NCBI GenBank assembly: GCA_963677505.2
Contig: CAXXWB010000038.1
Coordinates: forward strand, 1 to 9,800
Origin: JBGSUZ01 sp963677505
Lineage (GTDB): Bacteria; Bacillota; Clostridia; Peptostreptococcales; Acidaminobacteraceae
Direction of reading: 5' to 3'
DNA: 9,800 nt
Within the stretch, counting starts at the first letter, position 1. The number at the start of each line of letters is the position of its first letter. A model generated the notes under the pieces. The model was not told where the DNA came from, searched no databases, and saw only the letters and a list, made by a program, of their open reading frames with translations. Made by a program: the position numbers and the translations under genes. Below are positions 1-6,568 of this stretch, one piece after another.

Positions 1-763
1 TGCAATCAACGGTCAAATTCAAGCAGCTGAGGCGCAACAACATGCCGCTCAGTTGACTTACAAAAAAGTCAACATTGGCGCAAGATCAGAGGAACTTGCT
101 CAAGCAAAAGCAAACTTTGACTTAAAAGAGCTTACTTATCAAAGAGTAAAAAAGCTCAATGCTTCAGGTGTTACTAGCCAAGCAGACTTAGATGCTGTCA
201 CGACAGACTATGAAGTCGCTAAGCAAAAATACATGCAGGCACTTAATGGCGCCACTAGCGAAGATAGAGAGATTGCTAAAGCCAGTTTAGACGTTACCGC
301 TGGTTCAATTGCAGCACTCAAAGGTCAATTGGAAAAGGCCATTGCCGCTAAATCTGAAATTGAGACCTACATTAAAAAAACTCAAATCATTGCACCAAGC
401 GATGGCGTTATTACCCAGTTGAATGTTGATGCAGGTGAATTGGTTTCAACAGGTTTACCAATTGCAGTCATTACAAATCAGTCTACACCTTGGGTTTCGT
501 GCAAAATAATGGAAACAGAGCTTTCCAAAGTTAAAGTAGGTCAATCTGTTACAGTTAAGTTCCCAGCCTACTCAGGTCATACGTACAAAGGTATTGTTAA
601 AAACATTAACAAAAGTGCAGATTTTGCCGTTAAAAGAGCAACTAACTCAAATGGAGAATTCGATGTTGTTGCCTATGGTGTTCGCGTAGAACTTGAAAAA
701 ATTGACCAACCTTTATATGCGGGTATGACAGTAATCGTCAACTTTGATGGCAAGGAGAAATAA
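1..763 (+). CDS. HlyD-family membrane fusion (periplasmic adaptor) protein, 5' end missing
   Basis: The frame is open to the left edge (first full codon at base 2), so 253 C-terminal residues are visible and the start is upstream; the TTG at 53 is internal. The visible part opens in a long Ala/Gln/Lys/Glu-rich alpha-hairpin coiled coil (to about visible residue 125), including the 'GVTSQADLDAV' stretch typical of YbhG/YhiI-like adaptors at the hairpin turn. Next comes the second half of the lipoyl/barrel-sandwich domain ('IIAPSDGVITQLNVDAGELV', about 129-148), then a beta-barrel region ending 'LYAGMTVIVNF'. Such adaptors are anchored in the inner membrane and link an exporter to a TolC-like outer-membrane channel. 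Two ABC-2 permease genes follow, the first after only 3 bases, so the three are almost certainly co-transcribed as one export system. The cargo cannot be told from sequence. Confidence 0.9.
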   Translation, partial: AINGQIQAAEAQQHAAQLTYKKVNIGARSEELAQAKANFDLKELTYQRVKKLNASGVTSQADLDAVTTDYEVAKQKYMQALNGATSEDREIAKASLDVTAGSIAALKGQLEKAIAAKSEIETYIKKTQIIAPSDGVITQLNVDAGELVSTGLPIAVITNQSTPWVSCKIMETELSKVKVGQSVTVKFPAYSGHTYKGIVKNINKSADFAVKRATNSNGEFDVVAYGVRVELEKIDQPLYAGMTVIVNFDGKEK

Positions 764-766
764 TCA

Positions 767-1927
767 ATGACAACTTTTGACAAGATCATTGCCTTCTATA
801 AGAAGCTCTTGTCTTCTGGCGTCCTCATGGCACTTCTTTTTACCCTCATCATACCCCCAGTATCGAGTTTGATACTGGGTTATGAATTTAAGGGACAACT
901 CGTCACACACGTTCCCACTGGCATTTATGACGAGGATAACTCGACACTCAGTCGATCTCTAGTCAAAAATATTAAGGAAACGGAAACCTTTAATGTTAAA
1001 GTTTACGCAGACTCTCAAAAAGAAATTCAGGATAATCTAGGCTCAGGTGAAATTGCTACGGCAATCATTATACCTAAGCACTTCTCTGAGGATTTGCAAA
1101 GCGGCTTATCTCCAAAGGTTCTCATCACATATGACGGTTCTCAAATGGCCATGACAGGTGCTGTTAAGACAAGAATTACAGAAATTATGGGTACCATTCG
1201 CGCAGGCTTTGTAATTAAAATAATGCAAAGTAAACTGAGCATTAACCCCGCTGAAGCCAGTAAATATATTTCTCCAATTGGATATACAACAAGGCTTCTA
1301 GGTAACCCAGCAAGGAGTACTGCCAACTATGTACTCTTAGGTATTTTGCTCAGTATTGCACAGGTGGCCGTATTCTGCCTCGGTATTGAGATTGGCGTAT
1401 TCAATGCTGAGCGTAAAAAGAACATTTTAGACTACATTTTCAATAGCCTTTTGGCTGGAATAGCAGGGGTAATCTCTGTATGGATTACTTTAATGATTCA
1501 AATACATGTATTCCATAACCCATTCAATGGCAGTTTGGGACTAGCCATGTTGTTTACCTTGGCTAATATGGTTGGTATTGCTAATATAGGTATCTTCTTA
1601 GTCGTTTTACTTAACAACAGAAAACTATGGGCCCTTGGCTTTACAACAGTTATTATGGCTACGGTTTTACTTTCGGGCTTCACCTTCCCAGCCCTTGCAA
1701 TGCCGCCTCTTTTTAAAGCCATTGCCAGCATAATTCCATTTAGTTACTATGGCCTTCCGATGAGAGACATTCAACTGTTGGGTCTCAATATGACTCAGGT
1801 GCTTCCAAGCTTGATATGGCTATTAAAATTTGTTGTATATGGATGGTTTGCTATTTTCTTTGTCCAACAGATCAAAGAAATTATTAAGTCATTTAAATCA
1901 AAGCCCGTAGTACAAAAAGGAGCTTAG
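767..1927 (+). CDS. ABC-2 type transporter permease (first of a tandem pair)
   Basis: 386 aa. One N-terminal membrane segment (about 18-39) is followed by a large extracytoplasmic domain (about 40-180) and a cluster of five membrane segments (about 187-209, 226-248, 257-282, 289-310, 346-366). This is the layout of YhhJ/YbhR-type ABC-2 membrane subunits. The 'LLSGFTFPALAMPP' stretch (301-314) matches the conserved S-G-x-x-F-P-x-x-x-M-P signature of the family. The ATG at 767 has AAGGAG at 752-757 and lies 3 bases after the adaptor stop. The protein is a clear paralogue of the next one: compare 'DNSTLSRSLVKNI' with 'DNTALSRTIVKGL' and 'AIIIPKHFSEDL' with 'GIIIPEHFGADV'. The two probably form a heterodimeric membrane channel working with the adaptor. 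No ATPase gene is visible. Confidence 0.9.
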   Translation: MTTFDKIIAFYKKLLSSGVLMALLFTLIIPPVSSLILGYEFKGQLVTHVPTGIYDEDNSTLSRSLVKNIKETETFNVKVYADSQKEIQDNLGSGEIATAIIIPKHFSEDLQSGLSPKVLITYDGSQMAMTGAVKTRITEIMGTIRAGFVIKIMQSKLSINPAEASKYISPIGYTTRLLGNPARSTANYVLLGILLSIAQVAVFCLGIEIGVFNAERKKNILDYIFNSLLAGIAGVISVWITLMIQIHVFHNPFNGSLGLAMLFTLANMVGIANIGIFLVVLLNNRKLWALGFTTVIMATVLLSGFTFPALAMPPLFKAIASIIPFSYYGLPMRDIQLLGLNMTQVLPSLIWLLKFVVYGWFAIFFVQQIKEIIKSFKSKPVVQKGA

Positions 1928-1928
1928 C

Positions 1929-3110
1929 ATGAGCCTTTTAGATTGTATAAAAAAAGATCGTGCAAAGCTGATTGCAATATTTTTAATTCCAATCATCGCT
2001 TTGCCTATACTCACTTATTTTTTCTCAGGTATTTTCGTAGAGCACATAAAATTTGGAGTCGTCAACCTCGATAACACAGCCCTTTCTCGAACCATCGTAA
2101 AAGGACTCAAGGATCACCCCGGCATTGATATCGTTTTCTACGGCGATTCTGATCAGCAGTTACAAGAACAGATACTATCGAAAAAAATAACTGGTGGTAT
2201 TATTATTCCAGAACATTTTGGTGCTGACGTTCGCGAAAAAAAGGCGCCAAAAGCACTTGTGGTAATGGATTCGACAAACTTACTCATTTCAAATAACTTA
2301 ATGTCATATGTGGGGACGGTTATAGCCACCTACAATACTGGTGCGCAAATTGGCGTTCTAGAAGGTAAAAATATGCTTCCTGATATGGCTAAAAAAACTG
2401 CCATGTCCTTTACACTTATTGATAGAACCCTCTATGACTCAAAACTCAGCTATATGACTTATATGATGTATGTTTTGACACTGTTATTACTCCAAATGTT
2501 CTATTTAAACTTTTTCTTCATCCCATTGCTCATGGAAGAAAAAGACTATTTTAGAGGTAGAAAAATTAAGTTACCAGAGCTTTGGGAACGTATAGGCCCT
2601 ATAGCTAACCGCATGTTTATGATGATGATGACCATTGCTACGTCCTCCTTTATTGGTCTATTAATTTCCTTCACAAAATTTGGACTCCCAATGCGAGGCA
2701 ATGTTTTAGCATACTTCATGCTCATGATCTTGTTCCTCATTTCACTCAGCATCATGGGGCTTGTCATTGCTCTATTTGTAACACGTGAGAATTTCCTAAG
2801 CTATCTGGAATTCTACTATATTATCAACTTGATCTTCTTCTTCACTTCAGGTACTATATGGCCGGAATACATGATTCCTCAGGGCTTCATGCCTGTTGTA
2901 AGAGCATTATGGCCCTTCGTTTACTTCGCTAACCCTCTTAAATTCCTTAACTTAAAGGGTATTGGTTGGCCCATTGTGAATGGCTATATTCATCAAGCAT
3001 TATTATTCTGTGCAGGCTGGGGAGTTGTTGTTCTCGTTCTCTATGTGGCACGTAACTGGATTATTAGGGATTCGTCTTCTGAATCTACAATAAAAAAACA
3101 GGTCGCTTAA
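1929..3110 (+). CDS. ABC-2 type transporter permease (second of a tandem pair)
   Basis: 393 aa, with the same plan as its upstream neighbour: membrane segment at about 14-36, extracytoplasmic domain at about 37-170 and five further segments (about 176-200, 226-247, 258-283, 292-312, 354-375). The 'TSGTIWPEYMIP' stretch (306-317) is the counterpart of the S-G-x-x-x-P-x-x-x-M-P signature. The ATG at 1929 is one base after the previous stop, and its ribosome site (AAAGGAG, 1916-1922) lies inside the upstream coding end, which suggests translational coupling. The pair probably arose by duplication and became two different subunits. The final codons and the stop are part of the intrinsic terminator at 3087-3131, so nothing further belongs to this operon. 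Substrate unknown; lipid, drug or polyketide-like export is usual in the family. Confidence 0.9.
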   Translation: MSLLDCIKKDRAKLIAIFLIPIIALPILTYFFSGIFVEHIKFGVVNLDNTALSRTIVKGLKDHPGIDIVFYGDSDQQLQEQILSKKITGGIIIPEHFGADVREKKAPKALVVMDSTNLLISNNLMSYVGTVIATYNTGAQIGVLEGKNMLPDMAKKTAMSFTLIDRTLYDSKLSYMTYMMYVLTLLLLQMFYLNFFFIPLLMEEKDYFRGRKIKLPELWERIGPIANRMFMMMMTIATSSFIGLLISFTKFGLPMRGNVLAYFMLMILFLISLSIMGLVIALFVTRENFLSYLEFYYIINLIFFFTSGTIWPEYMIPQGFMPVVRALWPFVYFANPLKFLNLKGIGWPIVNGYIHQALLFCAGWGVVVLVLYVARNWIIRDSSSESTIKKQVA

Positions 3111-3131
3111 GCGGACCTGTTTTTTTATTGT
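3087..3131 (+). terminator. Strong intrinsic terminator overlapping the permease stop codon
   Basis: Two perfectly complementary 18-base arms (3087-3104 and 3114-3131; ACAAT, seven A, CAGGTC, and the reverse) enclose a short inner GC/GC pair around TTAA with one bulged G (3113). The permease stop TAA (3108-3110) is in the loop. The A-tract on one side and T-tract on the other make it potentially active in both directions. It separates the transporter operon from the marR promoter about 50 bases downstream. Confidence 0.9.
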
Positions 3132-3181
3132 TAGACTTATCCTTATTTGGAATATGAACTATAGTATTTTATAAATACATA

Positions 3182-3210
3182 TTGACAAAAAGTTATCAAT
3201 TTTCTATACT
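3182..3210 (+). promoter_or_regulatory. Sigma-A type promoter of marR
   Basis: TTGACA at 3182-3187 is a perfect -35. A 17-base spacer and TATACT at 3205-3210 (5 of 6 to TATAAT) follow. Transcription should start near 3217, at the left edge of the TTCATATATGAA palindrome (3219-3230), so a protein bound there would block initiation or promoter escape. Confidence 0.85.
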
Positions 3211-3218
3211 TAAAATAA

Positions 3219-3230
3219 TTCATATATGAA
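3219..3230. promoter_or_regulatory. Probable MarR operator 1 (TTCATATATGAA)
   Basis: A perfect 12-bp palindrome between the -10 box and the marR ribosome site (GAGG, 3238-3241). The same 12 bases recur at 3703-3714, and similarity extends to the flanks (AATA-x-TTCATATATGAAATA). MarR dimers typically bind AT-rich palindromes of this kind next to their own promoter. Assignment to the adjacent MarR is inferred from position and repetition. Confidence 0.7.
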
Positions 3231-3248
3231 ATAATTTGAGGTAAGCTT

Positions 3249-3677
3249 ATGTCAAAAGATTTATTGCGTAATATTTATATGAAAATTCGTCACATAAACG
3301 ATATTTCTGTAAATAATTTTATTGAGTCAACGGCTGGCTATGATGCTACAGGGGTTCAGTTTGGAGTTTTAAGAAACATTCCCCTTGATGACACCATTAC
3401 AATGTCTGAACTAACCAATAGAGTACATTGTGCTGCAAGTAACATGACCACAATAATACAAAGAATTCAAAAACAAGAACTTGTGAGAACCGTTAAAGAC
3501 CCTACTGATAAAAGACAAACTTTAGTTTCTTTAACGCCTAAAGGCATTGAGGTTAGGTCTATAATGGAAAAATCCTATCAGAAATTTTTGTTTGATATGT
3601 ATGGCGTATTAAATAATGAAGAGCAAGAAATTCTGCATAAATTACTTACAAAAATCGAAGAAAACCTTATGAAGTGA
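3249..3677 (+). CDS. MarR-family winged-helix transcriptional regulator
   Basis: 142 aa, normal length for MarR. N- and C-terminal helices (about 1-35 and 102-140) would form the dimer interface around a winged helix-turn-helix (about 38-100). The recognition-helix region is 'AASNMTTIIQRIQKQELV' (62-79) and the wing carries the family pattern 'DPTDKRQTLVSLTPKG' (84-99). The ATG at 3249 has GAGG seven bases upstream. The gene follows its own strong promoter and a palindromic site, and the same site precedes the hydrolase pair downstream, so the likely role is an autoregulating repressor of those genes, relieved by a small ligand or by oxidation. The single cysteine, Cys61, is at the start of the recognition helix, unlike the N-terminal sensor Cys of OhrR; a redox role is only speculation. 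Confidence 0.92.
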   Translation: MSKDLLRNIYMKIRHINDISVNNFIESTAGYDATGVQFGVLRNIPLDDTITMSELTNRVHCAASNMTTIIQRIQKQELVRTVKDPTDKRQTLVSLTPKGIEVRSIMEKSYQKFLFDMYGVLNNEEQEILHKLLTKIEENLMK

Positions 3678-3683
3678 TAAGGT
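3664..3683 (+). terminator. Weak intrinsic terminator or attenuator after marR
   Basis: A perfect 7-bp stem, ACCTTAT (3664-3670) and ATAAGGT (3677-3683), encloses the loop GAAGTG and is followed by the T-rich CTTTCTTTT. The marR stop TGA (3675-3677) overlaps the loop and the first base of the right arm. The stem is AT-rich, so termination may be partial and some read-through into the hydrolase genes is possible. Confidence 0.5.
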
Positions 3684-3702
3684 CTTTCTTTTGCACAAAT
3701 AC

Positions 3703-3714
3703 TTCATATATGAA
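3703..3714. promoter_or_regulatory. Probable MarR operator 2 (TTCATATATGAA)
   Basis: An exact copy of the palindrome at 3219-3230, 24 bases upstream of the amidohydrolase start and just before its ribosome site (AAGGAGTG, 3723-3730). The core promoter here is unclear: TTGCAC at 3691-3696 and AATATA at 3714-3719 are 17 bases apart but poor matches, and the palindrome would fill the spacer. Binding would block either this promoter or read-through transcription. Confidence 0.65.
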
Positions 3715-3737
3715 ATATATTTAAGGAGTGATATTAA

Positions 3738-4523
3738 ATGATAATCGATAGTCATGCACATGTTGTTTTGCCCAGTGATAATCATCTTTCTTTGATGAAT
3801 GAAGCGGGAGTCAATAAAACTATACTTTTTTCAACTTCTATTCATCCAGAAAATGCCTCTCGTTTAAATGAATATGAAGTAGAACTCGATACTTTATACA
3901 AGATCATTTCTGGAAAAGTAAATTCAATTGACTCAAAGATCTCAGCAATTGAAGAACAATGTAGGATTATAGATCAACATCCTTCAAAATTTTACGGATT
4001 TGGAACCGTCCCCGTTGGCTTAGATTATAAAGATACATCTTCATGGATAGAAAAATATGTCGTTAAAAACAAGTTTATTGGTCTTGGTGAATTTACATTA
4101 CCTCCAGGTCAAATCAAGCTACTAGATTCTGTGTTCCAAGCTTCTACTAACTTTAAGAACTTGCCTATTTGGATTCATGCCTTTTGGCCTTTAACCCTAG
4201 ATGATATTAAAGAAATATTTATTTTAGCAAAAAAATATCCTAATGTTCCTACAATAATAGGGCATTTAGGCGGTACAAATTGGCTTGAAGTTATTAAAAT
4301 GGCAAAAGAAACTAGCAATGTCTATATTGATTTATCAGCCACTTTTACTATGGTTGCTTTAAAAATGGCAATACAAGAATTACCTGAAAAAACCTTGTTT
4401 AGCTCGGATTTACCTTATGGTGACTTAGTTTCTTCTAGGTTTACTATAGAACGCGCCTGTAAAAATGATGCTATTAAAAAACAGGTTTTAGGTGGAAATA
4501 TTGCTACCCTTTTAAAACTTTAA
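3738..4523 (+). CDS. Amidohydrolase-2 family metal-dependent hydrolase (TIM barrel)
   Basis: 261 aa, near the usual size for compact COG2159-type enzymes. Metal-ligand motifs of the superfamily appear in order: D-S-H-A-H (His6, His8) after the first strand, G-L-G-E-F (Glu118), W-I-H-A-F (His147), I-I-G-H-L-G-G (His176) and S-S-D-L-P-Y-G (Asp224). A mononuclear or binuclear metal centre hydrolysing or decarboxylating a carbonyl substrate is expected; the exact reaction cannot be read off. There is no signal peptide, so it is cytoplasmic. The ATG follows AAGGAGTG by seven bases. The 18-base gap to the SGNH hydrolase gene makes the two an operon, and the upstream palindrome puts them under probable MarR control. 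Confidence 0.88.
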   Translation: MIIDSHAHVVLPSDNHLSLMNEAGVNKTILFSTSIHPENASRLNEYEVELDTLYKIISGKVNSIDSKISAIEEQCRIIDQHPSKFYGFGTVPVGLDYKDTSSWIEKYVVKNKFIGLGEFTLPPGQIKLLDSVFQASTNFKNLPIWIHAFWPLTLDDIKEIFILAKKYPNVPTIIGHLGGTNWLEVIKMAKETSNVYIDLSATFTMVALKMAIQELPEKTLFSSDLPYGDLVSSRFTIERACKNDAIKKQVLGGNIATLLKL

Positions 4524-4541
4524 TTATGAGGAGATATTGAA

Positions 4542-5132
4542 ATGCGTATCGTTTGTATGGGAGATAGCTTAACCTTTGGCTATGGCGTTGATAAAGAATC
4601 CAATTGGATTAGCTTGCTATCTAAAATGAAAGACTATGAGCTTATTAATAAAGGTATTCCAGGAAATACAACTGCTGAAATGCTAGAACGTTTTAGAACT
4701 GATGTTATTGCTCTTAGGCCATCAGCTGTTCTAATTTTAGGTGGGACTAATGACGTATTTCTAAAAACAGACATAAACAAAATCTTAAACAATCTAACCA
4801 CCATGATCAATATTTGCAAAATAAATCATGTAACGCCAATACTCTTAACCCCGTTACCTATTAATGACGCTATTTTTAAAAAGACTTGGTTTACAGATGT
4901 GGATTATAAAATGGTTAATCAAAAGCTAATTGATTTAAGAAATTTATTAATAGATTATTGCCATAGAGATCACATCGAATTAATAGATTTAGGCAATATT
5001 TTAATGAACCAATTGGATCTAACCGATTATTTCTTAGAGGATGGCATTCATCTCTCTCCCCTAATTCATAAGGAGATTGCTAATATCATATTTTGTGGAT
5101 TGAAACAACGGCACCTTGATGGGCTAAGGTAA
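4542..5132 (+). CDS. SGNH/GDSL-family hydrolase (esterase or lipase-like)
   Basis: 196 aa, the typical TesA/GDSL size. All four SGNH blocks are visible: G-D-S-L (Ser9), 'INKGIPGNTT' (oxyanion Gly41), 'LGGTND' (Asn70) and 'DGIHLS' (Asp167 and His170). The catalytic Ser-Asp-His triad is therefore intact. No signal peptide is present, so it probably acts inside the cell on an ester or thioester. The ATG at 4542 has GAGGAG at 4528-4533. It is the last gene of the MarR-linked unit and converges with a minus-strand gene ending 12 bases away; I see no convincing terminator between them. An ester hydrolase paired with an amidohydrolase fits two-step breakdown or detoxification of one compound, which is inference. 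Confidence 0.9.
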   Translation: MRIVCMGDSLTFGYGVDKESNWISLLSKMKDYELINKGIPGNTTAEMLERFRTDVIALRPSAVLILGGTNDVFLKTDINKILNNLTTMINICKINHVTPILLTPLPINDAIFKKTWFTDVDYKMVNQKLIDLRNLLIDYCHRDHIELIDLGNILMNQLDLTDYFLEDGIHLSPLIHKEIANIIFCGLKQRHLDGLR

Positions 5133-5144
5133 ATCGTATAATAT

Positions 5145-5714
5145 TCACCGAATGTTACAGCGCAAGTGGTAGAAAAATTGAACCATCGGATGCTTCAACT
5201 TCATTTTTTCCGACATATTCGATAGTCTCTTTTTCCCCACACGTCTATCCAACAATGCAAATATATTTAGGAGTATATCCTTACTTTCAAGACTATTTTC
5301 TATAGACTCCGACAAGAATAACTTAGCCTCAACATAGAAGTTAGATTTGCATAATGCCCCTTGAGCGGAAATCATTTCCTTTGCATACATTGCTATTTTT
5401 CGGTCTCTAGCAATGACTTTTAGCCGCTCATCTGGAACTAAGTCTCCCATTTCTTTTCTGAGGGTTTCAAGGTCATCTTGGCTTATTGAAATAGGAGTTG
5501 TTGTACAACTCCTTATTTCCTGTTCGGACTGAAACCACATGAGCTTGGCTGTATCCGTACTTAAGTTCAGAACTTCCTTTTTATCTACGGTAATATAGCA
5601 CCGCCCTGGCTTATCAGGTGTATACCTATAACCCGCTGCGCAGTATTCCACATGACCTATAAATCCAGGGCAAAGGAAACCCTCTAAATTTTGCTTTATT
5701 TTACTCCATGTCAT
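5145..5714 (-). CDS. SF0329-like conserved protein of unknown function
   Basis: 189 aa from the ATG at 5714, chosen because GGAG lies six bases upstream; an in-frame TTG at 5726 would add four residues but lacks a site of its own. The protein begins 'MTWSKIKQNLEGFLCPGF' and contains 'YRYTPDKPGRCYITVDKKE' and 'NIFALLDRRVGKKRL', which I recognise as the pattern of the uncharacterised SF0329 family. The first third looks beta-rich, with several Cys and aromatic residues. The rest is helical and charged, ending 'LKHPMVQFFYHLR'. No membrane segment or signal peptide. No biochemical function is known to me. It follows the small gene at 5772-6179 on the same strand by 57 bases and may be the last gene of a three-gene minus-strand unit. 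The family name is recalled from sequence pattern, not searched. Confidence 0.75.
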   Translation of the reverse strand: MTWSKIKQNLEGFLCPGFIGHVEYCAAGYRYTPDKPGRCYITVDKKEVLNLSTDTAKLMWFQSEQEIRSCTTTPISISQDDLETLRKEMGDLVPDERLKVIARDRKIAMYAKEMISAQGALCKSNFYVEAKLFLSESIENSLESKDILLNIFALLDRRVGKKRLSNMSEKMKLKHPMVQFFYHLRCNIR

Positions 5715-5771
5715 ATAGTTCTCCAATCATATGACCTTGATTGCAACTGTAAAAATGAGCAGCCATAAATA

Positions 5772-6179
5772 TTAGGCACGTAATACTTCATTCCATTTTT
5801 CCAATTCTTTAAAATCTACGCCTGCGTCCTTGATTGTAACATGGCCAAACTTGAGTAACTCACTTTGAATTTCTCTGACCAGTCTTTGAACATCCTTATC
5901 TTTTGTATTTCCCGTTCCACGGATAAACTCGCATAGAGCACCATCATTTACAATAATGGTTACCTCTTGATCCATATATTTTGCCAATGCCTTTAAAGTT
6001 CTTAGAAATGCAACCGCACCCACTACTGCAGGTTTTTTGTAATGCGCGCTAATCACTTCCTTAGATAAAAGACTTTCATCTTCAGATAAAGGACTTTTAT
6101 CTTCATATATTGCATATCGAATTTCAATATCTTCACCTTCATATAAAGATGCAATGCCTACTAAGTATGCTTTAATCAT
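5772..6179 (-). CDS. Hypothetical protein, possible degenerate RNase H-like fold
   Basis: 135 aa; the start ATG has GGAGG six bases upstream (6186-6190), so the gene looks well translated. I do not recognise a named family. The order of segments resembles RNase HI: an N-terminal strand pair ('IKAYLVGIA', 'IEIRYAIYED'), a helix ('VGAVAFLRTLKALAKY', about 53-68), a strand with a following Asp ('EVTIIVNDGALCEFI', 72-86), a helix starting 'DKDVQRLVREIQSELLKFG', a strand 'HVTIKDAG' and a last helix with Asp122. Asp79 would match the central RNase H Asp, but the first-strand Asp and the helix Glu appear absent, so activity would be lost or altered. This is a fold guess. Neighbours are a YciI-like gene (51 bases upstream) and an SF0329-like gene. 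Confidence 0.75.
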   Translation of the reverse strand: MIKAYLVGIASLYEGEDIEIRYAIYEDKSPLSEDESLLSKEVISAHYKKPAVVGAVAFLRTLKALAKYMDQEVTIIVNDGALCEFIRGTGNTKDKDVQRLVREIQSELLKFGHVTIKDAGVDFKELEKWNEVLRA

Positions 6180-6230
6180 TTGTAACCTCCGTATTTTAGT
6201 TATAATCTATTCCACAGTTGCTTATGAGAC

Positions 6231-6497
6231 CTATTCTGGAAGTGTGGACTTCCATTCTTTCAATGTGATTCGGCGAGTGTTGTTGACCGCCACAGGGTCC
6301 CTGTTCATGATTGCCTGAGCGACCAATAATGACTCTGTTTTCAAAATAATGAGTCCACCAGAATGATCAGTGAATGGTCCCTTAGCAAATATTGTCCCCA
6401 GTGCAATTTGTTCTGCCAAATAGGCCTTATGGGCCTCTAAAATCTCAGCATCTTTTATTGGGTCAATGGTTTCCATTAGTGCTATGAAATATGGCAT
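6231..6497 (-). CDS. YciI-family small protein (dimeric alpha/beta barrel)
   Basis: 88 aa, the normal YciI length. It begins 'MPYFIALMETID', then 'EAHKAYLAEQIALGTIFAKGPF' with the family's conserved His (His23), G-P (40-41), Asp44 and 'GGLIILKTES', and 'NRDPVAVNN' (Asp67-Pro68). This matches the ferredoxin-like fold of YciI/COG2350. The His-Asp pair has been proposed as an active site, though most members have no known reaction; some are dehydrochlorinase- or muconolactone isomerase-like. The start has AAGGAG about nine bases upstream. It is the first of three closely spaced minus-strand genes. Upstream (6498-6568) I see only weak promoter-like hexamers. Confidence 0.88.
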   Translation of the reverse strand: MPYFIALMETIDPIKDAEILEAHKAYLAEQIALGTIFAKGPFTDHSGGLIILKTESLLVAQAIMNRDPVAVNNTRRITLKEWKSTLPE

Positions 6498-6568
6498 GGT
6501 GAATTCTCCTTTGAACTATTTGATAGTGATCATTAACAAATGCACATAATCGCATCACAACACAACTT

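Noticed and set aside
53..55. TTG as a start for the HlyD-family gene
   Set aside because: The same frame stays open to base 2 with typical coiled-coil sequence upstream, so the TTG is an internal Leu codon.
1141..1731. Minus-strand open frames inside the first permease gene
   Set aside because: They lie opposite a clear membrane-protein gene, lack ribosome sites and resemble no family; they are antisense shadows.
5124..5147. Imperfect inverted repeat GGTAAAT...ATTCACC between the convergent genes as a terminator
   Set aside because: The stem is short, AT-rich and mismatched, with no T-tract on either strand.
6498..6568. Promoter of the YciI-like gene (TTGTGA and GTTAAT, minus strand)
   Set aside because: Each hexamer matches consensus at only four positions, too weak to list as a feature.
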